Assembly (NCBI GenBank): GCA_036276235.1
Contig: DATBDZ010000093.1
Coordinates: forward strand, 1 to 16,649
Direction of reading: 5' to 3'
Length of the DNA: 16,649 bases
Source: JANWHF01 sp036276235
GTDB taxonomy: Bacteria; Planctomycetota; Phycisphaerae; Tepidisphaerales; Tepidisphaeraceae
Part shown: piece by piece, positions 7,208 to 13,849 of the stretch
How the letters are laid out: each line of letters opens with the position of its first letter
Position numbering within the stretch: position 1 is the stretch's first letter
The notes under the pieces: generated by a model
What the model was told of the DNA's origin: nothing
The model's input: only the letters and a program-made list of their open reading frames with translations
Databases searched by the model: none
Translations under genes and position numbers: made by a program

Positions 7208-8426
7208 TCACGCCCGTAATCTGACGATCCCGACCTCTGTCGATGTTCTGAGCCCGCCCGCGCGCGCCGGCGCTTGGGCGCGGATATTCTCCAATCGCAA
7301 AACGATGGTTGCCGCCGCGGTGTTGCTGTTGCTGCTTATTGTGCCGGCCCCGTTGTTGCCGCCCCATCGGGTCGCCCGGGCCGCACAATCGGTGCTCGGT
7401 ATCGGTTGGGCGAAGGCCTACTTTGTCGCCGCCATTGGATTGCAAACGGTTTTCTACGGAGCGCTCGGCGTGCTGGCCGCCTTCGCGGTCAATCCCGCAC
7501 CGACGCCACGCAGGCGCTTGCTTCAAATCGGCATCCTTCCGTTGGTCGTGGTCGGCGTTGCATTGCTCATTCGCTCTCTGAAGTTGGGCCATCTCCCGCT
7601 TTGGATCAATGCCGCCGTTCCGATTGCCGCCTGTCTGGTCGGCGTCGGCCTTGGCCTCGGCATGCTCTATCGGCGGGCGAAGGTTACCTTGCTCGTCGCA
7701 GCAGCATTGATCGGCGTCACGCTCTGGCAATTGCTCGGCGGCACATCCGCCGAGCTGACCCTCGCCACCAAAGCCCACCTGCAACGCCTCGTCGCGGCGG
7801 CAAATCAAATACCCGCCGACGAACACCGCTTCGGCGCGCTATTGCAGATCGCCCTTGCTCCTGTCCCCGCGGATTCGGCGCATGACGACGAGGTTCAGAA
7901 CAACCGCGCCGCGATTTTGGCATGGGGCATCGCCGTCGGCGACGAACGGCTGGCGCGATTTGTCGGCCTGAAAGATGCCGAATTGCTGCGCCAGGCAGCC
8001 GCCCTGCGCCAGGGAACAACCTTGCGCGGCCGCGCCGATTGGTCGCGACACTACGCACTCAGCGCCGCGCTGGCCGTGCTCGAAAATCCGCTGATCAGCG
8101 ACGCCGCCGGCGCGATGAAAGAACAACTGGACGCCCTCACCGGCGGCAGCGGCTTCTCCTTCGGCGACCTCGCCGCCGACCGCGCCGGCGTCCGTTTCGC
8201 CGTCAACGCCACCCGATCCCAACCCGCCGCCAAAGCCATGCAAGCGCGGCTCCAAAACGGTTTCGCCCTGGACGACTTCTTCCCGCCGGTCGCCGATCTG
8301 CCCGAAAATCTCACGGTAGAGCAATTCCGCCACGCCTACGGCGGCGTCGGCAGCCCACGCTACCGCCAACAGGTCGATGAAATCGAAACCCGATTGGATC
8401 CATGCGCGGCACTGTCGCCCAGGTGA
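7158..8426 (+). CDS. Membrane protein of unknown function
   Basis: The open frame gives 422 aa. There are about five hydrophobic segments between residues 50 and 200: MVAAAVLLLLLIV, then YFVAAIGLQTVFYGALGVL, ILPLVVVGVALLI, a WINAAVPIAACLVG stretch, and TLLVAAALIGVTLW. A soluble C-terminal domain follows, with a conserved-looking GGSGFSFGDLAADRAG at about 329-344. I do not recognise a named family. The start is uncertain. ATG 7158 lies within the RAYT gene and its first 20 residues are encoded by transposase and REP hairpin sequence. ATG 7305 sits exactly at the first membrane segment. Neither has a clear ribosome-binding site. The RAYT element may have replaced the original 5' end. Confidence 0.7.
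   Translation: MPDMSENRNKFVVTRGDHARNLTIPTSVDVLSPPARAGAWARIFSNRKTMVAAAVLLLLLIVPAPLLPPHRVARAAQSVLGIGWAKAYFVAAIGLQTVFYGALGVLAAFAVNPAPTPRRRLLQIGILPLVVVGVALLIRSLKLGHLPLWINAAVPIAACLVGVGLGLGMLYRRAKVTLLVAAALIGVTLWQLLGGTSAELTLATKAHLQRLVAAANQIPADEHRFGALLQIALAPVPADSAHDDEVQNNRAAILAWGIAVGDERLARFVGLKDAELLRQAAALRQGTTLRGRADWSRHYALSAALAVLENPLISDAAGAMKEQLDALTGGSGFSFGDLAADRAGVRFAVNATRSQPAAKAMQARLQNGFALDDFFPPVADLPENLTVEQFRHAYGGVGSPRYRQQVDEIETRLDPCAALSPR
7187..7214 (-). repeat. Right REP-type hairpin of the RAYT element
   Basis: CGTGGTCACC-AGA-GGTGATCACG (7190-7212) forms a 10-bp stem with a single G-T pair and a 3-nt loop. The segment is the reverse complement of the left copy (6553-6580) with few changes. It contains the RAYT stop codon at 7205-7207. 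The compensating pattern, where the changes keep the stem paired, suggests the hairpin structure is selected. Confidence 0.85.
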
Positions 8427-8476
8427 TCGAACGACCAGGACGACGATCGCCCCTCGCGAGCTTTCCGAAGTCTATT

Positions 8477-8500
8477 TTCTCCCGGCGACTCTCTACCTTC
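8477..8500. repeat. 24-nt direct repeat, copy 1
   Basis: This stretch differs from 8759-8782 at one position, and similarity continues weakly for another 20 nt on the right side (CTAGCCCGGATTATTC against TTAGTCCGCGGATTCTC). It lies just left of the palindromic 10-nt repeat element. Together the two copies bracket that element. Confidence 0.7.
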
Positions 8501-8501
8501 T

Positions 8502-8678
8502 CTAGCCCGGATTATTCACAAAGAAATAAACCGCAGATGAACGCGGATGAACGCAGATAAGGACATTTGTGAGCTGCGCAACCTGCGCTAAAATCATCGG
8601 ATGAAAACAGTTCTGCAGTTCTGTTCCCATCTGCGTTTATCAGCGTTCATCTGCGGTTAATCTGAATAATCCGGCTAG
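8502..8678. repeat. Palindromic element built of inverted 10-nt repeats
   Basis: The ends CTAGCCCGGATTATTCA (8502-8518) and the reverse complement at 8662-8678 match with one inserted base. Inside, three 10-nt units (8533-8562: GCAGATGAAC, GCGGATGAAC, GCAGATAAGG) face three inverted units (8627-8656: CCATCTGCGT, TTATCAGCGT, TCATCTGCGG). The 177-nt element can fold into one long hairpin. It has no coding capacity and resembles a MITE-like or interspersed intergenic repeat. It is not related in sequence to the RAYT hairpins. Confidence 0.8.
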
Positions 8679-8758
8679 CGCCGCGATACCGCGGCGTGGA
8701 CAGGCCTCCCCGCGTCAACCTTCATCTCAATGGTCGGCTTCGATTTCGCAAGCCCACT

Positions 8759-8782
8759 TTCTCCCGGCTACTCTCTACCTTC
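8759..8782. repeat. 24-nt direct repeat, copy 2
   Basis: This copy matches 8477-8500 with one mismatch and is followed by a degraded version of the flanking bases. No palindromic element follows it. It may mark an older duplication into which the palindromic element was inserted next to copy 1. Confidence 0.7.
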
Positions 8783-8992
8783 CTTAGTCCGCGGATTCTC
8801 CAAGCGCGGCTTGATCGAACGCCCATGGAGCTTCGCCATGGCGAGGCCGCCGCATTTGCGAAATGATCGTGTTCCTTCGAGCGACGCCCGCCGCCGACAT
8901 TGCCGCTCCGTGGGTCCGGGTGCGTAGTGTCGCCGTTTTCGCTCGAAAGCGGCGGTGTGCCCTTATCCTCACCTCAGTCCCAGCGTCTCTGC

Positions 8993-8998
8993 TACAAT
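8993..8998 (+). promoter_or_regulatory. Possible -10 element, near-leaderless start
   Basis: TACAAT lies 1 nt before ATG 9000 and 10 nt before ATG 9009. No -35 matches at 16-18 nt upstream. If it works, transcription would begin near 9005 and the message would be leaderless from ATG 9009. A similar TACACT lies 8 nt before ATG 14688. Confidence 0.3.
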
Positions 8999-8999
8999 C

Positions 9000-9305
9000 A
9001 TGTCACTAATGAAGACCAAAACCGCCAGTCGATTCTTCGCGCCGAGCGAAGCGGGTATTGTTCATCAGAACGGCTCCGAAATCGGCCCTTCGACGCCCGG
9101 CGTCGAGGTAATACTCCACACGCGCAACGGGGAAACAGATCCTTGCTGCGCCGAGGTGATCGGTGACCATATCTATGCTGAGATAGGACTGTTCTTCGAG
9201 CACGGCAAACTCTGCGACTGCGATGGCGTTTTCTTTTTGCCGCGAGAAGTTGGCGTTATGCTGACGCAAGCGGGTTACGCGGTTCCAGATGAATTCTTCG
9301 CTTAG
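9000..9305 (+). CDS. Small hypothetical protein
   Basis: A 101-aa protein with no family I recognise. Its C-terminal half looks folded and selected: it has GLFFEHGKLCDCDGVFFLP, with two cysteines beside acidic residues, followed by a helix and the end AVPDEFFA. I prefer it over the overlapping minus-strand frame (9006-9461) because the residue pattern and GC-rich third positions fit the plus strand. ATG 9000 has no Shine-Dalgarno sequence; ATG 9009 is the alternative if the TACAAT at 8993 is the promoter. It stands just before the XRE regulator, 85 nt away, but no link is evident. Confidence 0.5.
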   Translation: MSLMKTKTASRFFAPSEAGIVHQNGSEIGPSTPGVEVILHTRNGETDPCCAEVIGDHIYAEIGLFFEHGKLCDCDGVFFLPREVGVMLTQAGYAVPDEFFA

Positions 9306-9390
9306 TTCTGTCATGTTACCGCCCACCGCTAAACCTAACCCAACGTAAAGTGTGTAGACTAGATGGCGCGAACGCGCGAACCTGGTCTCA

Positions 9391-9636
9391 GTGGCTACGG
9401 GACGGGATCGGCCAGTTTCAGCGAGACAGCTTTTCGCAGCGCACATGAAGCGCCTGCGCAAGAGCCAAGGGCTTTCCCAAGAAAAGCTTGCAGGGCTCGC
9501 GGGTCTTCACCCCAACTACATCAGCTCCGTCGAACGTGCAGAGCGCAATGTCTCGATCGACAACATTGAAAAGATTGCGAACGCGCTTGGGCAGCCCGTG
9601 ATGGCGCTGCTCGCTACCTCGAAAGCGAAGAGGTAG
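9391..9636 (+). CDS. XRE-family HTH regulator, C-protein-like
   Basis: This 81-aa protein is almost entirely one helix-turn-helix domain of the XRE/Cro type: MKRLRKSQGLSQEKLAGLAG, then the recognition helix HPNYISSVERAERNVS, then IDNIEKIANALG. Its size and layout match the controller (C) proteins of restriction systems, small dimers that time expression of a nuclease. GTG 9391 keeps the usual short helix before the domain; ATG 9445 would cut it. It ends 5 nt before the nuclease-helicase gene, so the two form an operon. It probably represses or delays its own operon; no operator was identified. Confidence 0.85.
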   Translation: MATGRDRPVSARQLFAAHMKRLRKSQGLSQEKLAGLAGLHPNYISSVERAERNVSIDNIEKIANALGQPVMALLATSKAKR

Positions 9637-9641
9637 CACTG

Positions 9642-11729
9642 ATGTCATCCGTACGATACACGCTTGATGCCCTGGTAACTGCGTCGGTTGACGAAGTTCT
9701 CGGTCGGCTAGCCCAGCATAATGCGGAACTTGGCTTTTCAAGTTTCTGGGCCGATAGCGTGGACGCGTGGCGAATACAACTCGACGTCATTCAGCGAGCG
9801 TTTCGGCAGTTAATCTGTGGGCGAATCAATACGGCGCCTTGGCACGTGTTGCTTGAGTACACGATTCCGCTGCGCAATCAGCGTCCTGATGTGGTGATCC
9901 TTACAGACAGCGTAATTTTCGTCGTCGAATTTAAGGTTGGCGCGACGACGCACGAATCAGCGGCGGTGTGGCAAGCGCATAGTTACGCGCTCGACTTACG
10001 TGACTTTCACCCTGGATGCCGCGACAAACTCATCGTCCCAATACTTGTCGCGACCAATGCCGCAGGCGAGACATTTTCCCAAAAAACGCTTGATCCGAGC
10101 CTACTCCCGGCTTCTCTTCCTGTGTTGTTGGCAAATCCGACCACGCTGGGCTCATATCTTTGCCAATTCTCCGCTGCGCCGAATAATGACGGTGGGACGG
10201 TCAATCCAGCCGAGTGGGAATCAGCTGTGTACTCGCCAACACCAACGATTATCGAGGCAGCGCAGGCGCTATTCAGCAAGCACAGTGTTCGGGAAATCTC
10301 GCATGCTTTTTCCGACACCCTCGAAACTACATCCGCCGCGCTTATCAACGCTATTGCGCAGTCGCGAGCGGAAAGTTGTCGAAAAATCTGTTTCGTCACG
10401 GGGATACCAGGGTCAGGAAAAACTTTAGTCGGGCTCAATGCGGTGCACAGCCCGCTTCTTCTCAACGACGACCAATCGAGCGCGATATTCCTGTCTGGCA
10501 ATGGCTCTCTGATACAGGTTATTCGCGAAGCGCTCGCTCGTGATCAAATCCGTAAGCGGAAGATTCACAAGAAGGAGGCCGATCGTCGCGCCTCGTCGTT
10601 CATTGCGAACATACATGGCTTTCTAAGGGAATTTGGAATTAACAAACCGCAGACGGCGCCGAATCAGCACGTGATCGTCTTTGACGAGGCCCAACGGGCA
10701 TGGTCCGCCGAAAAAGTGAAGCAATCCCGCAAAAACAGGCGATCGCGCCCTGCGCGTTCCCAAGCCCCAGAGTCCGACGGGGCGCAGGATTCGACCGAGG
10801 CGCAGATTGGTAACTTGCACGGCGACCTTTCAGAGCCAGCACTTATTCTTGACATCATGGAGCGGGTTCCTGGGTGGGCCACAATCATCGCGCTGGTTGG
10901 AGGCGGGCAAGAAATAAACACCGGCGAAGCGGGGTTGCCCGAATGGGGGCGCGCCTTGGCGCTCCGTGGAGATCGTTGGCAGGTATTGATGTCGCCACAC
11001 GCGCTGGCGGGAGGTGAATCCGTAGCGGGACAAAAGTTGTTTTCACACGATGTACCGGCTGACCTGAGAACCATCGAGTCGGCAGAGTTGCATCTCGCGT
11101 GCAATGTGCGTAGTCACCGCGCGAAATTTATTGGCGCGTGGGTGAACCAGCTTCTGGCAAATGGTCCGGTGACCGCCGAAACCCCCGAGACAAACCGCGA
11201 CTTCCCAATCGTCATGACGCGCGATCCGGAGTTCGCGCGCGATTGGCTCCGCGAGAGGGAAGAAAAGTCACAACGAACCGGCCTACTAACCAGTTCGGGA
11301 GCGACGCGCTTGCGCGCCTTCGGCATTGAAGTCTCTCAGGCTTTCCGCGACGGAATTTCCTACCCGCGGTGGTTCCTAAACGACCCGCGCGACATCAGGT
11401 CCTCGTGCAAGCTCGAGATTGCCGCAACTGAATATGATTGCCAGGGACTCGAAGTGGATTGGGCAGGTATTTGCTGGGGCGGCGATTTTATTATCAATTC
11501 GGAAACGGGAAAATGGGACCACTGGCGGTTTCGCGGGAATTCGTGGCAGCATGAGAATGACGTGACAAAGCAGCAATACATCGCCAACAAATATCGCGTG
11601 CTCCTCACGAGGGCGCGCCGTGGAATGATCATCTGGATTCCAAAAGGCCGCGAGGCCGCGAAGAACCCGAGCTGGCTCGACGCAACGGCGGAGCGTATTG
11701 CCGAAGCAGGTGTTCCAACCGTTTCCTGA
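9642..11729 (+). CDS. PD-(D/E)XK nuclease fused to Schlafen-group-3 (DUF2075) helicase, probable defence protein
   Basis: The 695-aa protein has two parts. Residues 50-130 show a PD-(D/E)XK nuclease core: RPDVVI with D83, then VVEFKVG with E96 and K98, and Q111 in the next helix. The rest is an SF1-type helicase of the DUF2075 (Schlafen group 3) family: Walker A TGIPGSGKT (253-261), Walker B VIVFDEAQRAW (344-354), a motif III-like GGGQEIN (420-426), motif V YDCQGLEVDW (598-607) and motif VI VLLTRARRG (653-661). An Arg/Ser-rich, low-complexity insert lies at 355-385. GAGG 8 nt before the ATG supports the start. Coupling to a C-protein-like regulator suggests an anti-phage or anti-plasmid nuclease; the activity is inferred, not shown. 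GC and codon use look lower than in the flanking genes. Confidence 0.88.
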   Translation: MSSVRYTLDALVTASVDEVLGRLAQHNAELGFSSFWADSVDAWRIQLDVIQRAFRQLICGRINTAPWHVLLEYTIPLRNQRPDVVILTDSVIFVVEFKVGATTHESAAVWQAHSYALDLRDFHPGCRDKLIVPILVATNAAGETFSQKTLDPSLLPASLPVLLANPTTLGSYLCQFSAAPNNDGGTVNPAEWESAVYSPTPTIIEAAQALFSKHSVREISHAFSDTLETTSAALINAIAQSRAESCRKICFVTGIPGSGKTLVGLNAVHSPLLLNDDQSSAIFLSGNGSLIQVIREALARDQIRKRKIHKKEADRRASSFIANIHGFLREFGINKPQTAPNQHVIVFDEAQRAWSAEKVKQSRKNRRSRPARSQAPESDGAQDSTEAQIGNLHGDLSEPALILDIMERVPGWATIIALVGGGQEINTGEAGLPEWGRALALRGDRWQVLMSPHALAGGESVAGQKLFSHDVPADLRTIESAELHLACNVRSHRAKFIGAWVNQLLANGPVTAETPETNRDFPIVMTRDPEFARDWLREREEKSQRTGLLTSSGATRLRAFGIEVSQAFRDGISYPRWFLNDPRDIRSSCKLEIAATEYDCQGLEVDWAGICWGGDFIINSETGKWDHWRFRGNSWQHENDVTKQQYIANKYRVLLTRARRGMIIWIPKGREAAKNPSWLDATAERIAEAGVPTVS

Positions 11730-11794
11730 CGGATCGCGACTCACCGCTAAAGGGTATTCTTTGACCGTGTCCACAATCGTTACGATTGCGCAAA

Positions 11795-12181
11795 GTGTCA
11801 AAGCCAACGAGGAGAAATCGGGCACCGGCCGCCGCGAACAACATTCCAAAGACCGCGCCACGAAGTCCGACTGCCCCCGCACCTCAACGCGGCTTCTGCA
11901 TTTTCATCGATACGATCGGTGAAGGCACGGTCCCGTTGTGGCGGGCCTTCAACGATTTACCTTCTGTATTCGCAACCCAACGTGAGGCAGAGCTTCAGAT
12001 CGCCGACGACCTGATGGATCGGCTTCAGAGATTCATGGACAACCAGCGGGATTTCGAGGACGCCATCACGGTTGAGGAATATGTCGTGGAAGTGACCGTG
12101 CTTCCTGATGGCTCGGTGGTCGATGAATTTGGGAGGCTCTTTGGATCGCGGCGACCGCCGACTGAAACCGACGGCAAATAG
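11795..12181 (+). CDS. Small hypothetical protein downstream of the nuclease-helicase
   Basis: A 128-aa protein with no recognised family. The first 30 residues are basic and rich in Pro, Ala and Thr (MSKPTRRNRAP...), probably disordered. Residues 33-118 look folded, with IDTIGEGTVPLWRAFNDLP, a long acidic helix (QREAELQIADDLMDRLQRFM) and two strands near the end (VVEVTVLPDGSVVDEF). GTG 11795 is chosen because it gives a natural MSKP start; TTG 11786 is the alternative. No Shine-Dalgarno sequence is visible. It follows the nuclease-helicase by 65 nt and may be part of the same cassette or a passenger. Confidence 0.55.
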   Translation: MSKPTRRNRAPAAANNIPKTAPRSPTAPAPQRGFCIFIDTIGEGTVPLWRAFNDLPSVFATQREAELQIADDLMDRLQRFMDNQRDFEDAITVEEYVVEVTVLPDGSVVDEFGRLFGSRRPPTETDGK

Positions 12182-12188
12182 CTTTTCG

Positions 12189-12270
12189 AGGCGAAGATCG
12201 AAGGGGACGCACCCGTCCATGTAGGGGTACGTCCCTTCCATCGCTTCGTCCCCTTCGATCGCTTTGGCCT
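12189..12270. repeat. Palindromic element at the broken 5' end of the vsr-like gene
   Basis: GATCGAAGGGGACG (12196-12209) is the exact reverse complement of CGTCCCCTTCGATC (12247-12260), and the flanks extend the match to AGGC (12189) and GCCT (12270). An inner GGGACG/CGTCCC pair lies at 12204-12235. It ends about 10 nt before the first residue that can be aligned to the Vsr family. Confidence 0.8.
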
Positions 12271-12283
12271 TTGATCGCTCCGC

Positions 12284-12664
12284 ATTCGCGGGCATGGCAA
12301 CAAGGAAACCGAGCTGGCGCTGATCAAGCTGTTTCGCCTTCACGGCATTACCGGCTGGCGCCGGCGGTGGCCGCTGTTTGGGAAGCCGGATTTTGTTTTT
12401 CCCAAGCTCAAGGTGGCGATCTTCGTGGATGGCTGCTTCTGGCACTGCTGCCCGCGGCACTCCAACATGCCGGCGACCAACCGCCAATTCTGGCAACAAA
12501 AATTGGAGGGGAACCGCCGGCGGGATCGGCTGGTCAGCCGCACGCTCCGCCGGCGCGGGTGGCGGGTAGTACGGGTGTGGGAGCACGAGCTAACCCGCAA
12601 GGGACGGGCTAAGCTCATTAATAAGTTGTCAGTTGTCAGTTGCCAGTTGTCAGTGTGGAATTAG
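12284..12664 (+). pseudogene. vsr: Vsr-type very-short-patch-repair endonuclease, 5' end missing
   Basis: From 12284 the frame reads IRGHGNKETELALIKLF, then GKPDFVFPKLKVAIFVDGCF, WHCCPRH, NRQFWQQKLEGNRRRD and GWRVVRVWEHEL, covering almost the whole Vsr fold with the catalytic Asp (PDF) and the His positions of CFWH and PRH. Vsr nicks DNA at T-G mismatches made by deamination of methylated cytosine. No ATG, GTG or TTG lies before 12413 in this frame after the TGA at 12272, and starting at GTG 12413 would lose the PD motif. A rare ATT start at 12284 cannot be excluded. About 15 N-terminal residues are missing where the palindromic element lies. The last 16 residues are encoded by a heptanucleotide array. 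No cytosine methyltransferase is present here. Confidence 0.75.
12626..12653 (+). repeat. Four-unit TTGTCAG heptanucleotide array
   Basis: Units TTGTCAG, TTGTCAG, TTGCCAG and TTGTCAG follow without gaps. The array runs into and encodes the last residues of the vsr-like frame, so it was added to, or overran, its 3' end. Confidence 0.85.
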
Positions 12665-12725
12665 AACTCGGCTTTCGGTTGCCGGATTCCACCCCTTCGT
12701 GCCCGCATTTTTCACTTCGGGCTTT

Positions 12726-12977
12726 TTATCCAGCTCGCTTGGCCAGAAGCTTCCTGACTTGCGGCACCAGTTTGGTCGGAATCTGCATCATGGTGAAGGG
12801 GCCGCCACGCGAGCCGGCTTCCATCTCGGCAATCGCTTCCTCGTCGGACTGATTCTCGTAGTATTTGGCAACTTCATCCGCGCGTTTCTGGTCCCACCCC
12901 TTGGGGAAATGGGAGGTCGGCGTCCGAGACACGGCGCGTGCCGCGGCGCGGCGAGGTTTGGCTTTTTTCTTCGTCAT
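12726..12977 (-). CDS. Antitoxin-like small protein of a two-gene module
   Basis: An 83-aa protein with a very basic N-terminus (MTKKKAKPRRAAARAV), then GWDQKRADEVAKYYENQSDE, an acidic helix (EEAIAEMEAG) and QIPTKLVPQVRKLLAKR. The ending resembles antitoxins paired with DUF4258/BrnT-like toxins, where a helix and an IPTELVP-type segment precede the C-terminus. Its ATG overlaps the stop of the upstream gene by 4 nt (ATGA), so the two are translationally coupled, with the toxin first. The minus-strand module converges on the vsr-like gene. I cannot prove the antitoxin role from sequence alone. Confidence 0.7.
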   Translation of the reverse strand: MTKKKAKPRRAAARAVSRTPTSHFPKGWDQKRADEVAKYYENQSDEEAIAEMEAGSRGGPFTMMQIPTKLVPQVRKLLAKRAG

Positions 12978-13255
12978 GAATTTCTCCGTCGAAGCCGACG
13001 ATTCAACGCCCGCACCTGCTTGGCGGGCAAGTCGAATGCCGTCACCACAAATATACCATCACCGTCGCGCGACGGCGCATGAATTACTTTCAACACGCGC
13101 CCGCCGCGCGTCCGACCAATGACGATGGTCGTATCCGCACCGCCGGAAGCACGCTCCAGCGGGTTGTCCAGCACATCCAGCACCTCGGAAACCTCGACAT
13201 GATGGTCATGGATGTGCGGCTCGCCGTCGGCGTTGCGGTGAAAGCGGATCCTCAT
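12974..13255 (-). CDS. DUF4258/BrnT-like toxin candidate
   Basis: This 93-aa protein begins MRIRFHRN and shows HDHHVEVSEVLDVLDNP, GGADTTIVIGRTRGGRVLKVI and FVVTAFDLPAKQVRAL, the strand-helix-strand pattern of the small DUF4258/BrnT ribonuclease-like toxins. It ends in a basic RRLRRRNS tail. ATG 13255 is the only sensible start; no Shine-Dalgarno sequence is visible and a heptanucleotide repeat begins within 10 nt upstream of it. It is followed by the antitoxin-like gene with a 4-nt overlap. The fold assignment is moderate and the toxic activity is inferred. Confidence 0.7.
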   Translation of the reverse strand: MRIRFHRNADGEPHIHDHHVEVSEVLDVLDNPLERASGGADTTIVIGRTRGGRVLKVIHAPSRDGDGIFVVTAFDLPAKQVRALNRRLRRRNS

Positions 13256-13261
13256 AGCTGA

Positions 13262-13338
13262 TTGTCAGTTGTATGCTGTACGTGGTCCGTTGTCAGTTGT
13301 CCGTTGCAGCATTCTTCTGGCTTCTGGCTTCTGGCTTC
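13262..13338 (+). repeat. Eleven-unit degenerate heptanucleotide array
   Basis: Read in 7-nt steps the units are TTGTCAG, TTGTATG, CTGTACG, TGGTCCG, TTGTCAG, TTGTCCG, TTGCAGC, ATTCTTC and then three TGGCTTC. The register holds for 77 nt although the units diverge. It lies immediately upstream of the toxin-like gene on the opposite strand. Confidence 0.8.
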
Positions 13339-13346
13339 CCGCCCCC

Positions 13347-13370
13347 CTTCGTGCCTACGTGCCTTCGTGC
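13347..13370 (+). repeat. Three-unit octanucleotide array (CTTCGTGC)
   Basis: CTTCGTGC, CTACGTGC and CTTCGTGC follow without gaps. The complementary array GGCACGAA/GGCACGTA lies at 13981-14012 in the opposite orientation, so the two could pair over a 610-nt loop. Confidence 0.8.
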
Positions 13371-13371
13371 C

Positions 13372-13399
13372 TTGTCAGTTGTCAGTGGTCAGTTGTCAG
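13372..13399 (+). repeat. Four-unit TTGTCAG heptanucleotide array
   Basis: TTGTCAG, TTGTCAG, TGGTCAG and TTGTCAG. It repeats the array at 12626-12653 with a different single change and starts 1 nt after the octanucleotide array. Confidence 0.85.
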
Positions 13400-13557
13400 A
13401 AATGCGCGTGCCTCGTTGCTCCGGTTCGACAGGCTCATCGCAGGCTGGCTCCTGTCTCCCCAAAAGCGCAACGCCGGATGACGATCTTCCGGCGAGCAGA
13501 GGGCGGCGAGTCCGGCCCTTCCGGGCACGGCTATCGCGAATGAGGGGAGTGATGCGT

Positions 13558-13639
13558 GGGTTTCAGGTTTCGGGTTTCAAGTTTCCGGTTGCATGCGGGC
13601 CTTTAACCCGAAACCAGAAACCAGAAACCCCAAACCCCT
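13558..13639. repeat. Mirrored heptanucleotide hairpin, five units against five
   Basis: The left half (13558-13592) has units GGGTTTC, AGGTTTC, GGGTTTC, AAGTTTC and CGGTTGC. The right half (13605-13639) has AACCCGA, AACCAGA, AACCAGA, AACCCCA and AACCCCT. The halves are imperfect reverse complements separated by 12 nt, giving an imperfect 35-bp stem. The 7-nt register is kept on both sides. Confidence 0.85.
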
Positions 13640-13849
13640 CAAATGGTGCGCGTCCGCCGTCAGATGGAGCTGGAGCAACTCGAACTTGCGCTTGGAAGAA
13701 GCCGCCCCACCGCCGGCCAGGAGGATCGCCAGTCACGTCACGACGGCGGCGCTGCCCGTCGCGGAACCAGTGGTGCAGTCGCCGATTCCCACAGAAACGG
13801 CTGTGGTTTCGAGCGAGACAGTGGGTGAGAATAGCGCGTAAAATAGGCG

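Larger units (their letters stand above)
8427..8999. other. Gene-free region with one palindromic element and a direct repeat
   Basis: The 573 bases hold the 8502-8678 palindromic element and the two direct repeats. I find no credible gene on either strand; the open frames here are short and without family features. A TACAAT at 8993-8998 is a possible -10 for the gene that follows. Confidence 0.5.

Noticed and set aside
9152..9171. GGTGATCGGTGACCAT resembling the RAYT hairpin
   Set aside because: It lies within a coding frame, does not form the same 10-bp stem and lacks the flanks of the REP copies.
9006..9461. Minus-strand open frame of 151 codons
   Set aside because: It overlaps two plus-strand genes, including the XRE regulator, and its residue pattern is less protein-like than the plus-strand one.
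12626..13399. Possible CRISPR-like array from the repeated units
   Set aside because: Units are 7-8 nt and contiguous with no spacers, and no cas genes are present.
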